The notes: generated from the letters alone by a model not told the origin. A DNA stretch of 64,000 bases from Pseudomonas sp. KU26590 (GCF_026153515.1 NZ_CP110644.1:2819501-2883500); one strand, 5' to 3'; shown: positions 36,965 to 46,861, counted from the stretch's first letter. A program made the numbers and translations.

Positions 36965-38680
36965 TTGACCAGCACGAGTTTTTCGGCAGCCATGCCTTTG
37001 AATCCAGCAGGACCTGATGACCAGGCGCTTTCCAGAACCGAAGCGCTTGAGGAAAGTGAGCGGCAGTTTCGCAGCCTCGCCGACAACATGAGTCAGTTGG
37101 CCTGGATCGCCGACCCCGCCGGGCGCATCCATTGGTACAACGAACGCTGGTACAGCTACACCGGCACCTCGCACGAAGCGATGATGGCGCTGGGCTGGCG
37201 ATCGTTGCATCACCCCGATCATTGCCAGCGAGTCGAGTCGCGCCTGCAGCGCTGCTTCGCTACGGGCTCTTTGTGGGAGGACACGTTCCCGCTGCGCGGC
37301 AAGGACGGCCAGTACCGCTGGTTCCTGTCCCGTGCGTTGCCGATCCGGGATGAGCGCGGCAGCATCACCTATTGGCTGAGCACGAGCACGGACATCACGG
37401 CGCAGGTGAGTGCCGAAGATGCGTTGCGCGAGCTGAACGAGAGTCTTGAGCAGCGCGTCGCCGCGCGCACCCGCGAACTGGCCGAAAGCAATGAGCGCCT
37501 GCAGATCGAAATCAGCGAGCGCGCCCAGGCTGAAGAAGCACTGCGCCACGCCCAGAAGATGGACGCCATCGGCCAGCTGACGGGTGGCATTGCCCACGAC
37601 TTCAACAACATGCTGACCGGCGTGCTCGGCGCGCTGGATCTTATACAGCGTCGGGTGGCCGCAGGGCGTGTTTCGGAGATTGATCGCTACATCGAAGCCG
37701 CCATGGGTTCAGCGAACCGCGCGGCGTCACTCACCCATCGCCTGCTTGCGTTCGCCCGTCGCCAGTCGCTCAATCAGTGTCCCGTCGACGTCAACCGCAT
37801 GGTCATGTCCATGGAAGAGCTGCTGCGCCGTACCATCGGCGAAAGCATTGAGCTGGAAGTCGATCTGCACGCGACTTCGTGCCTGACCAACACCGATGAG
37901 CACCAACTTGAAAACGCCTTGCTCAACCTGGTCATCAACGCCCGCGACGCGATGCCCGATGGCGGCCGGCTGCTGATTCAGACCGAGTTGACCCACGTTT
38001 CGCTGTTGCAGGATGCGCTGGCGCCGGGCGACTACGTGCGGCTTCGTGTGCAGGACACCGGGCTGGGCATGTCCAGCGAGGTCATCGCACGGGCCTTCGA
38101 TCCGTTCTTCACCACCAAGCCGATCGGGCAGGGCACCGGGCTGGGCCTGTCGATGGTCTATGGGTTTATCAACCAGACCGGCGGCCGGGTCAGCATTTCC
38201 AGCGAAGAAGGGCGCGGCACTCGGATCGATTTACTGTTGCCCTGTCATCACGAAGCCGTCGAGCATCCGCCTGCCGTTGACCGCCGCATCGAGCCCCCTC
38301 GCGCCAGCCTGGGCGAGCGCGTGCTGGTGGTCGAAGACGAGCCTGACGTGCGCATGCTGGTAGTCGATGTGTTGAAGGATCTGGGTTATCGCGTGAACGT
38401 GGCCTGCGACAGCCATGAGGCGCTGGTCGTTTTGCAGGGTGCCGAACCCATTGAGCTGCTGGTCACAGACGTAGGGCTGCCGGGTTTGAACGGACGTCAG
38501 TTGGCCGAAATCGCCCGCCAGCATCGCCCCGGGCTTAAGGTTCTTTTCATGACTGGCTATGCGAAGGATGCGGAGGTCCGCGGAGACTTTCTCGACGATG
38601 GCATGGATTTACTTAGCAAACCCTTCAGCATCGACGAACTTGCCGTGCGCGTTCGCAGCCTTATCGAGTTGGTGGCGTAG
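36965..38680 (+). CDS. Hybrid sensor histidine kinase (PAS-HisKA-HATPase-REC)
   Basis: A 571-aa soluble hybrid kinase without membrane segments. PAS domain about 35-150 ([24 protein letters not shown]), coiled coil about 150-195, HisKA with phospho-His211 in [11 protein letters not shown], HATPase with N box [11 protein letters not shown]1 DTGLGM, F box FDPFFTTK and G2 GTGLGLS, then a receiver about 452-570 with acidic pair E457-D458, phospho-Asp502 and Lys552. The frame opens at a TTG (36965); an ATG at 36992 is an alternative. No response regulator is adjacent. Its receiver resembles the stand-alone one at 63556. A cytosolic signal (redox, light or a metabolite via PAS) is inferred. Confidence 0.9.
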   Translation: MTSTSFSAAMPLNPAGPDDQALSRTEALEESERQFRSLADNMSQLAWIADPAGRIHWYNERWYSYTGTSHEAMMALGWRSLHHPDHCQRVESRLQRCFATGSLWEDTFPLRGKDGQYRWFLSRALPIRDERGSITYWLSTSTDITAQVSAEDALRELNESLEQRVAARTRELAESNERLQIEISERAQAEEALRHAQKMDAIGQLTGGIAHDFNNMLTGVLGALDLIQRRVAAGRVSEIDRYIEAAMGSANRAASLTHRLLAFARRQSLNQCPVDVNRMVMSMEELLRRTIGESIELEVDLHATSCLTNTDEHQLENALLNLVINARDAMPDGGRLLIQTELTHVSLLQDALAPGDYVRLRVQDTGLGMSSEVIARAFDPFFTTKPIGQGTGLGLSMVYGFINQTGGRVSISSEEGRGTRIDLLLPCHHEAVEHPPAVDRRIEPPRASLGERVLVVEDEPDVRMLVVDVLKDLGYRVNVACDSHEALVVLQGAEPIELLVTDVGLPGLNGRQLAEIARQHRPGLKVLFMTGYAKDAEVRGDFLDDGMDLLSKPFSIDELAVRVRSLIELVA

Positions 38681-38712
38681 CACCGGCTGGACCAGCAGGA
38701 CCCGCTGGGCTA

Positions 38713-38736
38713 GTAGGACCGGCTTTCGCCGGGAAG
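38713..38736. repeat. Single REP
   Basis: One REP core (GTAGGACCGGCTTTCGCCGG and GAAG) downstream of the hybrid kinase, without an inverted partner. Confidence 0.7.
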
Positions 38737-38927
38737 CTCTGCGGTTGACGGTGCGGGCGGCCAGACCGCAGCCTACCCAACAACGTCTTCTATTAATAAA
38801 GCATCCTCATAGTCAAAACCAATCGTTAGCATGAGCTTTGCCAATGAGTTCTTGCCGACGATTTTGCGTAGTATCCTCCCCATCGAATTTGTAACACCCA
38901 TTTCTACAACCCTCAGGAGATTCACTG

Positions 38928-39491
38928 ATGCCTATCATCAACAGCCAAGTCAAACCGTTCACGGCAACTGCTTTCAAGAACGGCAACTTCGTAGAAGTGT
39001 CGGACGCCGACCTGAAAGGCAAATGGTCTGTGGTGTTCTTCTACCCGGCTGACTTCACCTTCGTTTGCCCAACCGAGCTGGAAGACCTGGCGGACAACTA
39101 CGCCGAGTTCCAGAAACTGGGCGTCGAAATCTACAGCGTTTCCACTGATACCCATTTTGCCCACGCTGCCTGGCACAACACCTCGCCAGCCATCGGCAAA
39201 ATCCAGTACACCATGATCGGTGACCCGACCCTGAAAATCTCCCGCAACTTCGACGTCCTGATCGAAGAAGCAGGTCTGGCTGACCGCGGTACTTTCGTGA
39301 TCAACCCGGAAGGCGAAATCAAAATCGTCGAACTGAACGACGGCGGTGTTGGCCGCGACGCTTCCGAGCTGCTGCGCAAGATCAAGGCCGCTCAGTACGT
39401 TGCTGCGCACCCGGGCGAAGTCTGCCCAGCCAAGTGGAAAGAAGGCGAGGCCACTCTGGCACCGTCCCTGGACCTGGTTGGCAAGATCTAA
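38928..39491 (+). CDS. ahpC: Alkyl hydroperoxide reductase, peroxiredoxin subunit
   Basis: A 187-aa typical 2-Cys peroxiredoxin that reduces organic peroxides and H2O2, recycled by AhpF. The peroxidatic Cys47 is in DFTFVCPTE and the resolving Cys166 in EVCPAKW; the length matches enterobacterial AhpC. AGGAG precedes the start. A strong intrinsic terminator at 39554 separates it from ahpF. OxyR control is usual in the family, but I could not establish a site. Confidence 0.96.
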   Translation: MPIINSQVKPFTATAFKNGNFVEVSDADLKGKWSVVFFYPADFTFVCPTELEDLADNYAEFQKLGVEIYSVSTDTHFAHAAWHNTSPAIGKIQYTMIGDPTLKISRNFDVLIEEAGLADRGTFVINPEGEIKIVELNDGGVGRDASELLRKIKAAQYVAAHPGEVCPAKWKEGEATLAPSLDLVGKI

Positions 39492-39553
39492 GTCGTTATG
39501 ACCGGATCGGGGGCGATGAGCCCATAGGCACGTAAACCGCATCGCCCCCAAAA

Positions 39554-39589
39554 AACGCCCGGGCGGTTATCGCTCGGGCGTTTTTTTTT
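39554..39589 (+). terminator. Intrinsic terminator between ahpC and ahpF
   Basis: AACGCCCGGGCG (39554-39565) / CGCTCGGGCGTT (39571-39582) with one mismatch, followed by a run of nine T. The best factor-independent terminator in the window. Confidence 0.93.
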
Positions 39590-39654
39590 GCAGAACCCGT
39601 TATCCAGACGCTGAAAAGTATCTAGACCCTGAAAGTGAAGAAGGAAGCCGAACC

Positions 39655-41217
39655 ATGTTGGACGCCAATCTTAAAGCTCAGTTGAAATCTTACCTGGAGC
39701 GGATCACTCGCCCGATCGAGATCATTGCGTCCCTTGATGACGGCGCAAAATCCCAGGAAATGCTGGCCCTGCTCAACGACATCGTTAGCAGCTCCGACAA
39801 GATCACCCTGGACACCAATGGCAGCGATGCACGCACGCCGTCCTTCGCCCTGAACAGCCCGGGCCAGGACATCAAGCTGCGCTTCGCCGGTTTGCCAATG
39901 GGTCACGAATTCACCTCGCTGGTGCTGGCGCTGCTGCAAGTCGGCGGCTACCCGTCCAAATCCTCCGAGGACACCCTCGAACAGGCCCGCGGCCTGACCG
40001 GTGAGTTCAAGTTTGAAACCTACTTCTCGCTGACCTGCCAGAACTGTCCGGACGTGGTCCAGGCGCTGAACCTGCTGGCGGTGTTGAACCCGAACGTGCA
40101 GCACGTCGCCATCGAAGGCAGCCTGTTCCAGCAGGAAGTGACCGACCGCCAGATCATGTCGGTGCCGAGCCTCTACCTGAATGGCGAGCTGTTCGGCCAG
40201 GGCCGCATGAACCTGGAAGAGATTCTGGCGAAGATCGACACCAGCGGCGGCGACCGTCAGGCCGAGAAACTGAATGGCAAAGAAGCGTTCGACGTGCTGG
40301 TCGTCGGCGGTGGCCCGGCCGGTTCCTCCGCAGCAATTTACGCGGCCCGCAAAGGCATTCGCACCGCCGTGGCAGCCGAGCGTTTCGGCGGCCAGGTGCT
40401 GGACACCATGGCGATCGAGAACTTCATCTCGATGCAGCACACCGAAGGGCCGAAGCTGGTTGTTGCGCTCGAAGAGCACGTCAAGCAGTACGAAGTCGAC
40501 GTCATCAACCTGCAGCGCGGCGAGCAGTTGATTCCGGGCAAGAGCGGCGAGCTGCACCAGGTCAAGTTCGCCAGCGGTGGCGTGCTCAAAAGCAAGACGG
40601 TGATTCTGGCGACCGGCGCACGCTGGCGCGAAATGAACGTCCCGGGCGAGCAGCAATACCGCAACAAGGGCGTGGCGTACTGCCCGCACTGTGACGGTCC
40701 GCTGTTCAAAGGCAAGCGCGTCGCGGTGATCGGCGGCGGCAACTCCGGTGTGGAAGCGGCCATCGACCTGGCCGGTATCGTGTCCCACGTGACCCTGCTG
40801 GAATTCGACGCCAACCTGCGTGCCGATGCGGTGCTGCAACGCAAGCTGCACAGCCTGCCCAACGTGACGGTGCTGACCAGCGTATTGACCAGCGAAGTGA
40901 CCGGCGACGGCCAGAAGGTCAACGGCCTGCGTTACAAGAACCGCCTCACCGGTGAAGAAATCACCGTTGAGCTGGAAGGTATCTTCGTGCAGATCGGTCT
41001 GCTGCCGAACACCGAATGGCTCAAGGGCACCATCGAGCTGTCGCCACGGGGCGAGATCATCATCGATCAACGCGGTGAGACGTCCATCCCCGGCATCTTC
41101 GCCGCCGGTGACGTGACCACCGTGCCGTACAAGCAGATCGTGATCGCGGTCGGCGAGGGCGCCAAAGCCTCGCTCAGCGCCTTCGACCACCTGATCCGCA
41201 CCAGCGCCCCGGCGTGA
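39655..41217 (+). CDS. ahpF: Alkyl hydroperoxide reductase subunit F
   Basis: A 520-aa flavoprotein disulfide reductase that passes electrons from NADH to AhpC. The N-terminal glutaredoxin-like double fold carries Cys128 and Cys131 (TCQNCPD); the thioredoxin reductase-like part has FAD motif [19 protein letters not shown], active site YCPHCDG (Cys343, Cys346) and NAD motif [17 protein letters not shown]. It begins after the ahpC terminator, so expression relative to ahpC depends on read-through or its own promoter. Downstream lies the 139-bp array. Confidence 0.96.
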   Translation: MLDANLKAQLKSYLERITRPIEIIASLDDGAKSQEMLALLNDIVSSSDKITLDTNGSDARTPSFALNSPGQDIKLRFAGLPMGHEFTSLVLALLQVGGYPSKSSEDTLEQARGLTGEFKFETYFSLTCQNCPDVVQALNLLAVLNPNVQHVAIEGSLFQQEVTDRQIMSVPSLYLNGELFGQGRMNLEEILAKIDTSGGDRQAEKLNGKEAFDVLVVGGGPAGSSAAIYAARKGIRTAVAAERFGGQVLDTMAIENFISMQHTEGPKLVVALEEHVKQYEVDVINLQRGEQLIPGKSGELHQVKFASGGVLKSKTVILATGARWREMNVPGEQQYRNKGVAYCPHCDGPLFKGKRVAVIGGGNSGVEAAIDLAGIVSHVTLLEFDANLRADAVLQRKLHSLPNVTVLTSVLTSEVTGDGQKVNGLRYKNRLTGEEITVELEGIFVQIGLLPNTEWLKGTIELSPRGEIIIDQRGETSIPGIFAAGDVTTVPYKQIVIAVGEGAKASLSAFDHLIRTSAPA

Positions 41218-41256
41218 TACCGCGCTAAACCGGTCCTGCTGGCTGCATGCGGTGTT

Positions 41257-42405
41257 GTAGGACCGGCTTTAGCCGGGAAGGCGTCTGTCGCCATACTGCA
41301 AAAAATGATGGCGTACACACCGACCTCTTCCCGGCTAAAGCCAGTCCCACTAAAGGCATCCCATGCATTCAGTGGGGTCGGGTGTACGCCGACTTGTGGG
41401 ACCGGCTTCAGCCGGGAAGGCGTCTGTCGCCATACTGCAAAAAATGATGGCGTACACCCCGACCTCTTCCCGGCTAAAGCCAGTCCCACTAAAGGTATCC
41501 CATGCATTCAGTGGGATCGGGTGTACGCCGACTTGTGGGACCGGCTTCAGCCGGGAAGGCGTCTGTCGCCATACTGCAAAAAATGATGGCGTACACACCG
41601 ACCTCTTCCCGGCTAAAGCCAGTCCCACTAAAGGTATCCCATGCATTCAGTGGGATCGGGTGTACGCCGACTTGTGGGACCGGCTTCAGCCGGGAAGGCG
41701 TCTGTCGCCATACTGCAAAAAATGATGGCGTACACACCGACCTCTTCCCGGCTAAAGCCAGTCCCACTAAAGGTATCCCATGCATTCAGTGGGATCGGGT
41801 GTACGCCGACTTGTGGGACCGGCTTCAGCCGGGAAGGCGTCTGTCGCCATACTGCAAAAAATGATGGCGTACACCCCGACCTCTTCCCGGCTAAAGCCAG
41901 TCCCACTAAAGGTATCCCATGCATTCAGTGGGATCGGGTGTACGCCGACTTGTGGGACCGGCTTCAGCCGGGAAGGCGTCTGTCGCCATACTGCAAAAAA
42001 TGATGGCGTACACACCGACCTCTTCCCGGCTAAAGCCAGTCCCACTAAAGGTATCCCATGCATTCAGTGGGATCGGGTGTACGCCGACTTGTGGGACCGG
42101 CTTTAGCCGGGAAGGCGTCTGTCGCCATACTGCAAAAAATGATGGCGTACACACCGACCTCTTCCCGGCTAAAGCCAGTCCCACTAAAGGCATCCCATGC
42201 ATTCAGTGGGGTCGGGTGTACGCCGACTTGTGGGACCGGCTTCAGCCGGGAAGGCGTCTGTCGCCATACTGCAAAAAATGATGGCGTACACACCGACCTC
42301 TTCCCGGCTAAAGCCAGTCCCACTAAAGGTATCCCATGCATTCAGTGGGATCGGGGGTACGCCGACTTGTGGGACCGGCTTCAGCCGGGAAGGCGTCGGC
42401 CGCCA
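41257..42405. repeat. Tandem array: eight exact 139-bp REP-doublet units plus a partial ninth
   Basis: Units start at 41257, 41396, 41535, 41674, 41813, 41952, 42091 and 42230, with a partial one at 42369; every step is exactly 139 bp. Each unit carries a REP doublet whose second core reads AAAGCCAGTCCCAC (canonical GGTCC), so all descend from one mutated doublet. Units 1 and 7 share TTTAGCC, GGCATCCC and GGGGTCGGG; units 2 and 5 share CACCCCGAC. The unit is not a multiple of three; open frames of 98-120 codons recur every 139 bp on both strands and are artefacts. Confidence 0.95.
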
Positions 42406-42433
42406 TACCATTGAACCCAGGCTGCAGAAACAG

Positions 42434-42465
42434 AAAAACCTCATGAGCGATCATGAGGTTTTTTT
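42434..42465. terminator. Bidirectional intrinsic terminator at the array end
   Basis: AAAAACCTCATGA (42434-42446), GCGA loop, TCATGAGG followed by seven T. The A-run on the left makes it bidirectional. It is the first clear terminator downstream of ahpF, 1.2 kb after its stop. Confidence 0.88.
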
Positions 42466-42560
42466 GGGTCTGTCGCTTATGCGTTCACGTAAGCGCTGCC
42501 TTTCTGGCCAGGCCTCCGTGATATTCTCGCGCCCGTTTTCATCACTGCCGTGGGATCCCC

Positions 42561-42866
42561 GTGAAATTCATCCACCAACGCGAACACCTCAATGAAGGCG
42601 ACATCGTGGTAATCGAGTCTTCGAACGCCTGCAACATCCGCCTCATGAGCGACGCCAACTTCCGCAGTTTCAAGAACGGCGGTCGGCACACCTACCACGG
42701 CGGCGCCTTCGACCGTTTCCCGGCGAAAATCGTCGTGCCCAGTACCGGCTTCTGGAACATCACCCTGGACACGGTCACCCAACGGGCGATCAGCGTGACG
42801 CGCAAGCCCAACCTTAAACACTCGATCAAGATCGTGCGCCGGTCAGGCTCCAGGCTTCAAAACTGA
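42561..42866 (+). CDS. DUF1883 protein, copy 2
   Basis: A 101-aa protein beginning MKFIHQREHLNEGDIVVIESSNACN, paralogous to 32517-32822: residues 26-70 (IRLMSDANFRSFKNGGRHTY...VPSTGFWNIT) are almost identical, while the C-terminal third differs (DTVTQRAISVTRKPNLKHS). Both end SIKIVRRSgSRL. It follows the bidirectional terminator and precedes a hairpin. Function unknown. Confidence 0.85.
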   Translation: MKFIHQREHLNEGDIVVIESSNACNIRLMSDANFRSFKNGGRHTYHGGAFDRFPAKIVVPSTGFWNITLDTVTQRAISVTRKPNLKHSIKIVRRSGSRLQN

Positions 42867-42901
42867 GTGCCTGATGACTGCACCTTCAGCGGCGCGAATC
42901 A

Positions 42902-42922
42902 GGCCCGCCATTGCAGCGGGCC
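42902..42922. terminator. Hairpin between convergent genes
   Basis: GGCCCGC (42902-42908) / GCGGGCC (42916-42922), 7-bp perfect stem between the DUF1883 gene and the M20 peptidase gene. Confidence 0.5.
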
Positions 42923-42935
42923 CGAAGCAGGGCGG

Positions 42936-44675
42936 TCAGAGTTTCGGCAGTTGACCGATGCGGCCCATCATCTCGGTGACGATCTGCAAGTCGAGCAGGA
43001 ATTGCTCGGTGGTCTTGAACTCGGCGTCGGTGTGACCGGTGTATTTGACGTCGGGTTTGGCCAGACCGAACTGCACGCCGTTGGGCAGCTCATGCACTGA
43101 CGTGGCGCCGGCCGAAGTGCCGAACTTGTGCTCCATGCCCAGGTTCTCGGTGGCCACGGCCAACAGCGCCTTGACCCACTCGCCTTCAGGATTGCGGTAC
43201 ATCGGCTCGGCGATTGAGTAATCGAAGCCCGGTGTGATATGGCTCTGCTGGGTCCAGGCGGTCAGCTTCTGTGCGATTTGCGCCTTCAACGCTTGCGGTG
43301 ATTTGCCCCTTGGCACGCGCAGATTGACCGCCAGCTTGAAGGCCTTGTCGTCCATGGACACGTAGGTCAGCGAGGCCGTCAGCGGGCCCATGAACTCATC
43401 GCTGAAGCCGACGCCCAGTTTACTGCCCAGGTAATCCAGGCCCCAGTTGTCAGCGGCGTAGCGCGCGGCGTCGGTGATCGCGTTCTGCTTGAACGCGACT
43501 TTGCCATCCAGACCGTTGATGAAATCGAGCATTCGCGCCACCGGGTTGACACCCGATTCGGGCTCGGAGGAATGCGCCGAGACGCCTGTGACCGTCAGCT
43601 TGACGTCCTTGCCGGCGACTTCTGCGTCGACCTTGAAGTTGCGGCCGTTGCGTTGGACGTAATCGACGCCGGCTTTCTGTAGCTCGGCCGCGAGTTCAGC
43701 CGGGCGATCAGTGACCAGCGTGACAACCGATTTCGACGGGATCTGATTGGTCGCCATGCCGCCGGTCATCGAGGTGATTTCCGCGCCCGTGCCTTCGGCG
43801 TTGCGACGGGGGAAGCTGGCCATGACCGTGCCGTAACCCTTTTCCGCGATGACCACCGGGTAGCTGCCGTCGAGTGCCAGGTTGTAGGCCGGCGTCGGGT
43901 TGCGTTCGAAGTAATAGGGAATGGCGTCGCCAGAGGTTTCTTCGGTGGTGTCGATCAGCAGCTTGAAATTGCGCGCCAACGGAAGCTTTTCCTCCTTGAT
44001 CACCTTCATGGCGTAGAGCGCGACGACGATGCCGTTCTTGTCGTCCTCGGTGCCGCGCCCGTACATGCGGTCGCCGATCAGGGTGACTTTGAACGGATCG
44101 AGGCGAGTGCCATCCGCCAGCACCCAGTTTTCCGGGGTGACCGGAACGACGTCGGCGTGGGCATGAATCCCCACCACTTCAGGGCTTGAGCCCTCAAGGG
44201 ACACTTCATACACGCGGTTGTCGATATTGCGGAAGGTCAGGTTGAACGACTGGGCGAGGGTTTTGATTTTCTCGGCAATCTTGATGAACGCCGGGTTGTC
44301 GTGCTGGGCAACGCCTTCGGTCTGGAACGTGGGAATGGCGACCAGCTCGCGCAGGGTTTCGGTGGCGGCCGTGCCGTATTTCACCCGCGCGTAGATCCCC
44401 AGCAGGCGATGGATGTCGTTCTGCTCCTCGGCGGAGAGCTTTTTACTGGCGAGGAAGGTGTTGATCGCCGGCTCGATGCCCGCAGCCTTGACCACGTCTG
44501 TGGTGCTGATCGTCTTGAGGAATTGGCGGAAATCAGTGACCGCGTTTTCCTTGAAACTGCCGACGATCACGCTGCTCTGTTGCGCGGTGAGGTTGGCGAA
44601 GGCAGCCGGTGCGAAGGCGGAAACACCGGCGAACATCAGTGTGGCGGCGGCGAGGTGCTTGAGCGAAAAATCCAT
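42936..44675 (-). CDS. Exported M20-family metallopeptidase (dipeptidase)
   Basis: A 579-aa M20/ArgE/DapE-family zinc peptidase. A Sec signal peptide (MDFSLKHLAAATLMFAGVSAFAPAAFA) predicts periplasmic location, unlike cytosolic PepD/PepV. Zinc and catalytic residues are visible: IHAHADVVP (His, Asp), GTEDDKNG (bridging Asp), DTTEETSGD (catalytic Glu pair) and YTGHTDAEF (His). The dimerisation domain lies between about 300 and 420. The ATG at 44675 is chosen for its signal peptide; AAGGA is 12 nt upstream. Substrates are probably small peptides taken up in the periplasm. Single gene. Confidence 0.88.
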   Translation of the reverse strand: MDFSLKHLAAATLMFAGVSAFAPAAFANLTAQQSSVIVGSFKENAVTDFRQFLKTISTTDVVKAAGIEPAINTFLASKKLSAEEQNDIHRLLGIYARVKYGTAATETLRELVAIPTFQTEGVAQHDNPAFIKIAEKIKTLAQSFNLTFRNIDNRVYEVSLEGSSPEVVGIHAHADVVPVTPENWVLADGTRLDPFKVTLIGDRMYGRGTEDDKNGIVVALYAMKVIKEEKLPLARNFKLLIDTTEETSGDAIPYYFERNPTPAYNLALDGSYPVVIAEKGYGTVMASFPRRNAEGTGAEITSMTGGMATNQIPSKSVVTLVTDRPAELAAELQKAGVDYVQRNGRNFKVDAEVAGKDVKLTVTGVSAHSSEPESGVNPVARMLDFINGLDGKVAFKQNAITDAARYAADNWGLDYLGSKLGVGFSDEFMGPLTASLTYVSMDDKAFKLAVNLRVPRGKSPQALKAQIAQKLTAWTQQSHITPGFDYSIAEPMYRNPEGEWVKALLAVATENLGMEHKFGTSAGATSVHELPNGVQFGLAKPDVKYTGHTDAEFKTTEQFLLDLQIVTEMMGRIGQLPKL

Positions 44676-44998
44676 TGGGTGGGGCATTCCTTGGCAGGCA
44701 TGTTGAGAGAAATGTCTGATCGTTCGATCAGAAACCACCGCACGCTACCATCGCCGGTGGAGCAGGGGGAGTCCTCATGCTGATATCTGTCGCCTTGGAG
44801 GGTGAAAGCGGCGCACAACCGTAAATGACTCAGGCTATTGAATGGCCTGAAAAAATAGTTGTGAACCGGCCTCGCTCATACCACATAACCGTCTACGCTG
44901 ATGGCGCAGCGCGACGGCATGGTGTTGATGTACATGGTTTTCCGTAGCCGCAAGTCTTTCAGGCGCTTTCACGCCAGGCTATATCACTAAGGAACTCC
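44676..44998. other. Divergent intergenic region
   Basis: About 320 bp between the peptidase and hydrolase genes. TTGTGA (44868-44873) followed after 18 nt by ACATAA could be a promoter for the hydrolase. No repeat or ORF of note. Confidence 0.35.
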
Positions 44999-46027
44999 AT
45001 GAAACTGCGTCAATACGCTGACCGGACGCTGTGTGCGTTGCTGGTCATGATGAGTGTGGGCCTCTGTCAGGCGGCAGAGCAGCAGCGGGTGAATATCGGC
45101 TCGGTGAACATGAGCGGCGGCAAAATCTCACAATGCGCGTTGGGTTATCGCACCTACGGCACGCTGGCAGAAGATCGCAATAACGTCGTGCTGGTGACCA
45201 CCTGGCTCGCCGGACGGACGTCCGACCAAGCCGACATGATCGGCCCCGGCAAGTTGGTCGACACCAATCGCTGGTACGTGGTGGCGATGGACGCCATCGG
45301 CAACGGCGTGTCCTGCTCGCCGTCCAACAGCCCCAGCGCGCCACGCCTGAAATTCCCGCAGTTCGGCATTCGCGACATGGTCAAGGCGCAGCATCGCTTG
45401 CTCGCCATGTACCTGGGCATCGATCACGCCCACGCCATCGTCGGCATTTCCATGGGCGGCATGCAGGCCTTGCAGTGGGCGGTGATGTACCCGGACTTCG
45501 CCAGCAATGTGGTGACAATCGTCGCCACGCCTCACCCGACCGAGCGCGACCTGCAGGCCTGGAATGCAGAACTGGCCGCCATCGAACGCGCGCCGGGCTG
45601 GAATGACGGCAACTACGCGTCGGGCACGGTGTTCAAGCAGCTCACGGCGCTACACAACGGCTACCTGTGGACGCCGGAGCGTGCTGCGGCCAAGACCGTC
45701 GCCAAGGGGCCGGCGCCTGGCGGAAAACTGCCCGTCGCCACGGGCAATCAGTCCTTCAGCACCGTCGACTGGTACCGGCAGTTGCAGGCGATGACCTCCT
45801 TCGATCTGTTGCGCCATGGCGACATGGCCGTGCTGGCCGGGAAAATCAAGGCGCGGCTGCTCATCATCACCTCTGAGCAGGACCGCATGGTGGACCCGGC
45901 ACCTTCCAAGGCGCTGGCCGCTCAAAAGCGCGCGCAGTTGCTGGTGCTCAACAGCGATTGCGGGCACATGGCGCCGGCGTGTGAGGCGGACAAGGTGAAC
46001 GAGGCGGTGAAGGCGTTTCTCAAATAG
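44999..46027 (+). CDS. Exported alpha/beta hydrolase, homoserine O-acetyltransferase-like
   Basis: A 342-aa alpha/beta-hydrolase with a Sec signal peptide (MKLRQYADRTLCALLVMMSVGLCQA). The fold resembles MetX: LGYRTYGTLAEDRNNVVLVTTWLAG near the start, nucleophile elbow GISMGGMQALQWAV, Asp in SEQDRMVDP and His in DCGHMAPACEA. An exported protein is unlikely to acylate homoserine, so esterase or lipase activity is more plausible. AAGGA precedes the start. Confidence 0.88.
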   Translation: MKLRQYADRTLCALLVMMSVGLCQAAEQQRVNIGSVNMSGGKISQCALGYRTYGTLAEDRNNVVLVTTWLAGRTSDQADMIGPGKLVDTNRWYVVAMDAIGNGVSCSPSNSPSAPRLKFPQFGIRDMVKAQHRLLAMYLGIDHAHAIVGISMGGMQALQWAVMYPDFASNVVTIVATPHPTERDLQAWNAELAAIERAPGWNDGNYASGTVFKQLTALHNGYLWTPERAAAKTVAKGPAPGGKLPVATGNQSFSTVDWYRQLQAMTSFDLLRHGDMAVLAGKIKARLLIITSEQDRMVDPAPSKALAAQKRAQLLVLNSDCGHMAPACEADKVNEAVKAFLK

Positions 46028-46246
46028 GGCGGCGGCCCCGGGCTGTCAGCGGCGCTCTGGCCAGTACGGCAAGCCGGCGGCGAGAATCTGCCGCAGACGG
46101 CAAGCATTGTCGATTACACGGCCCGTAATTGCTTGGCGCTTGGTCCACAGGCCAGTGCTGGCGGGGCTTTCAGGGGATGTCGGGCTGCATGGCATCGGTT
46201 TTGCTGCTGTCGGGGTACATCGGACAACCTGAACAGGAGGTGAAAG

Positions 46247-46861
46247 ATGTTAATCGGCAACAGTGCCATCCAGCAGTTCGTGTCGAAGGCCGTAAGCCAC
46301 ACGCATTACGCCACGGCGGACACGGATGCCTACACCAGCGCCATGGCCGGCGCCGCCACACCCGTGGCGGCGATTGCGAGCAATGGCGAAGGCGCGACGC
46401 AAAGCAGTAACGACGGTAAGCAGGGCTATGACGAGTCGTTTGCCAAAATGATGGTGAACTTGAAGGCAGCGGCGGCCAACACGGCGTCGTCGGTGACGGA
46501 TGATGACAAGGCGGCAGCCGCCGCGGCGTTTGTGTCCAGTGCTGACAAGCAGGTTGCGGCGTCTGATAGCGTCAGCAAGACTGTCTCCGATGATCTGGCA
46601 GCCAGTGATGGCGCGGCGGGTTCTGACGGCGTGGGTTCGGTGAAGGATCAGTTTTTGTCCTACATGAACCAGACCGATGCGGAGAAAGTGCGGCAGCGAT
46701 TGACGGGTGTCAGCAAGGCTGAATACGACGCCATGAGTCCGGACGAGCAGGCGGCGGTGAACAAGCAGGTGACCGAGCTGCAGAAGCAGAAGACGGATCA
46801 GCAGGTCGCTGAGCAGGAGGTGAAGACCAGGATCGCCATGGCGAAGGCGGAAATGGCCTGA
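46247..46861 (+). CDS. Ala-rich orphan protein without Cys or Trp
   Basis: A 204-aa hydrophilic protein rich in Ala, Asp, Ser and Lys. It has no signal peptide, membrane segment, Cys or Trp. Residues 60-125 are low-complexity (AAAAAAFVSS, KQVAASDSVSKTVSDDLAASDGAAGSDG); residues 125-204 are helical, with a coiled-coil-like end (VTELQKQKTDQQVAEQEVKTRIAMAKAEMA). The ribosome site AGGAGGTGAAAG is near-consensus, implying strong translation. Such composition is seen in secreted or filament-associated proteins, but no family is recognised. Structured element copy 2 begins 63 bp downstream. Confidence 0.7.
   Translation: MLIGNSAIQQFVSKAVSHTHYATADTDAYTSAMAGAATPVAAIASNGEGATQSSNDGKQGYDESFAKMMVNLKAAAANTASSVTDDDKAAAAAAFVSSADKQVAASDSVSKTVSDDLAASDGAAGSDGVGSVKDQFLSYMNQTDAEKVRQRLTGVSKAEYDAMSPDEQAAVNKQVTELQKQKTDQQVAEQEVKTRIAMAKAEMA

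Noticed and set aside
35474..37597. 707-codon open frame opposite gor and the hybrid kinase
   Set aside because: It spans two recognised genes on the other strand plus their intergenic gap, so it cannot be a real gene alongside both.
38770..38927. OxyR site upstream of ahpC
   Set aside because: An ATAG..CAAAACCAATCGTTAGCAT stretch is only partly like the four-box OxyR consensus; too weak to list.
41257..42405. CRISPR array
   Set aside because: Repeats are contiguous 139-bp units without unique spacers, each holding REP cores, and there are no cas genes in the window. The same applies to the 112-bp arrays.
41247..42595. Series of 98-132-codon open frames on both strands in the 139-bp array
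   Set aside because: They recur every 139 bp with the same translation on both strands and contain REP cores; a product of repeat structure, not coding selection.
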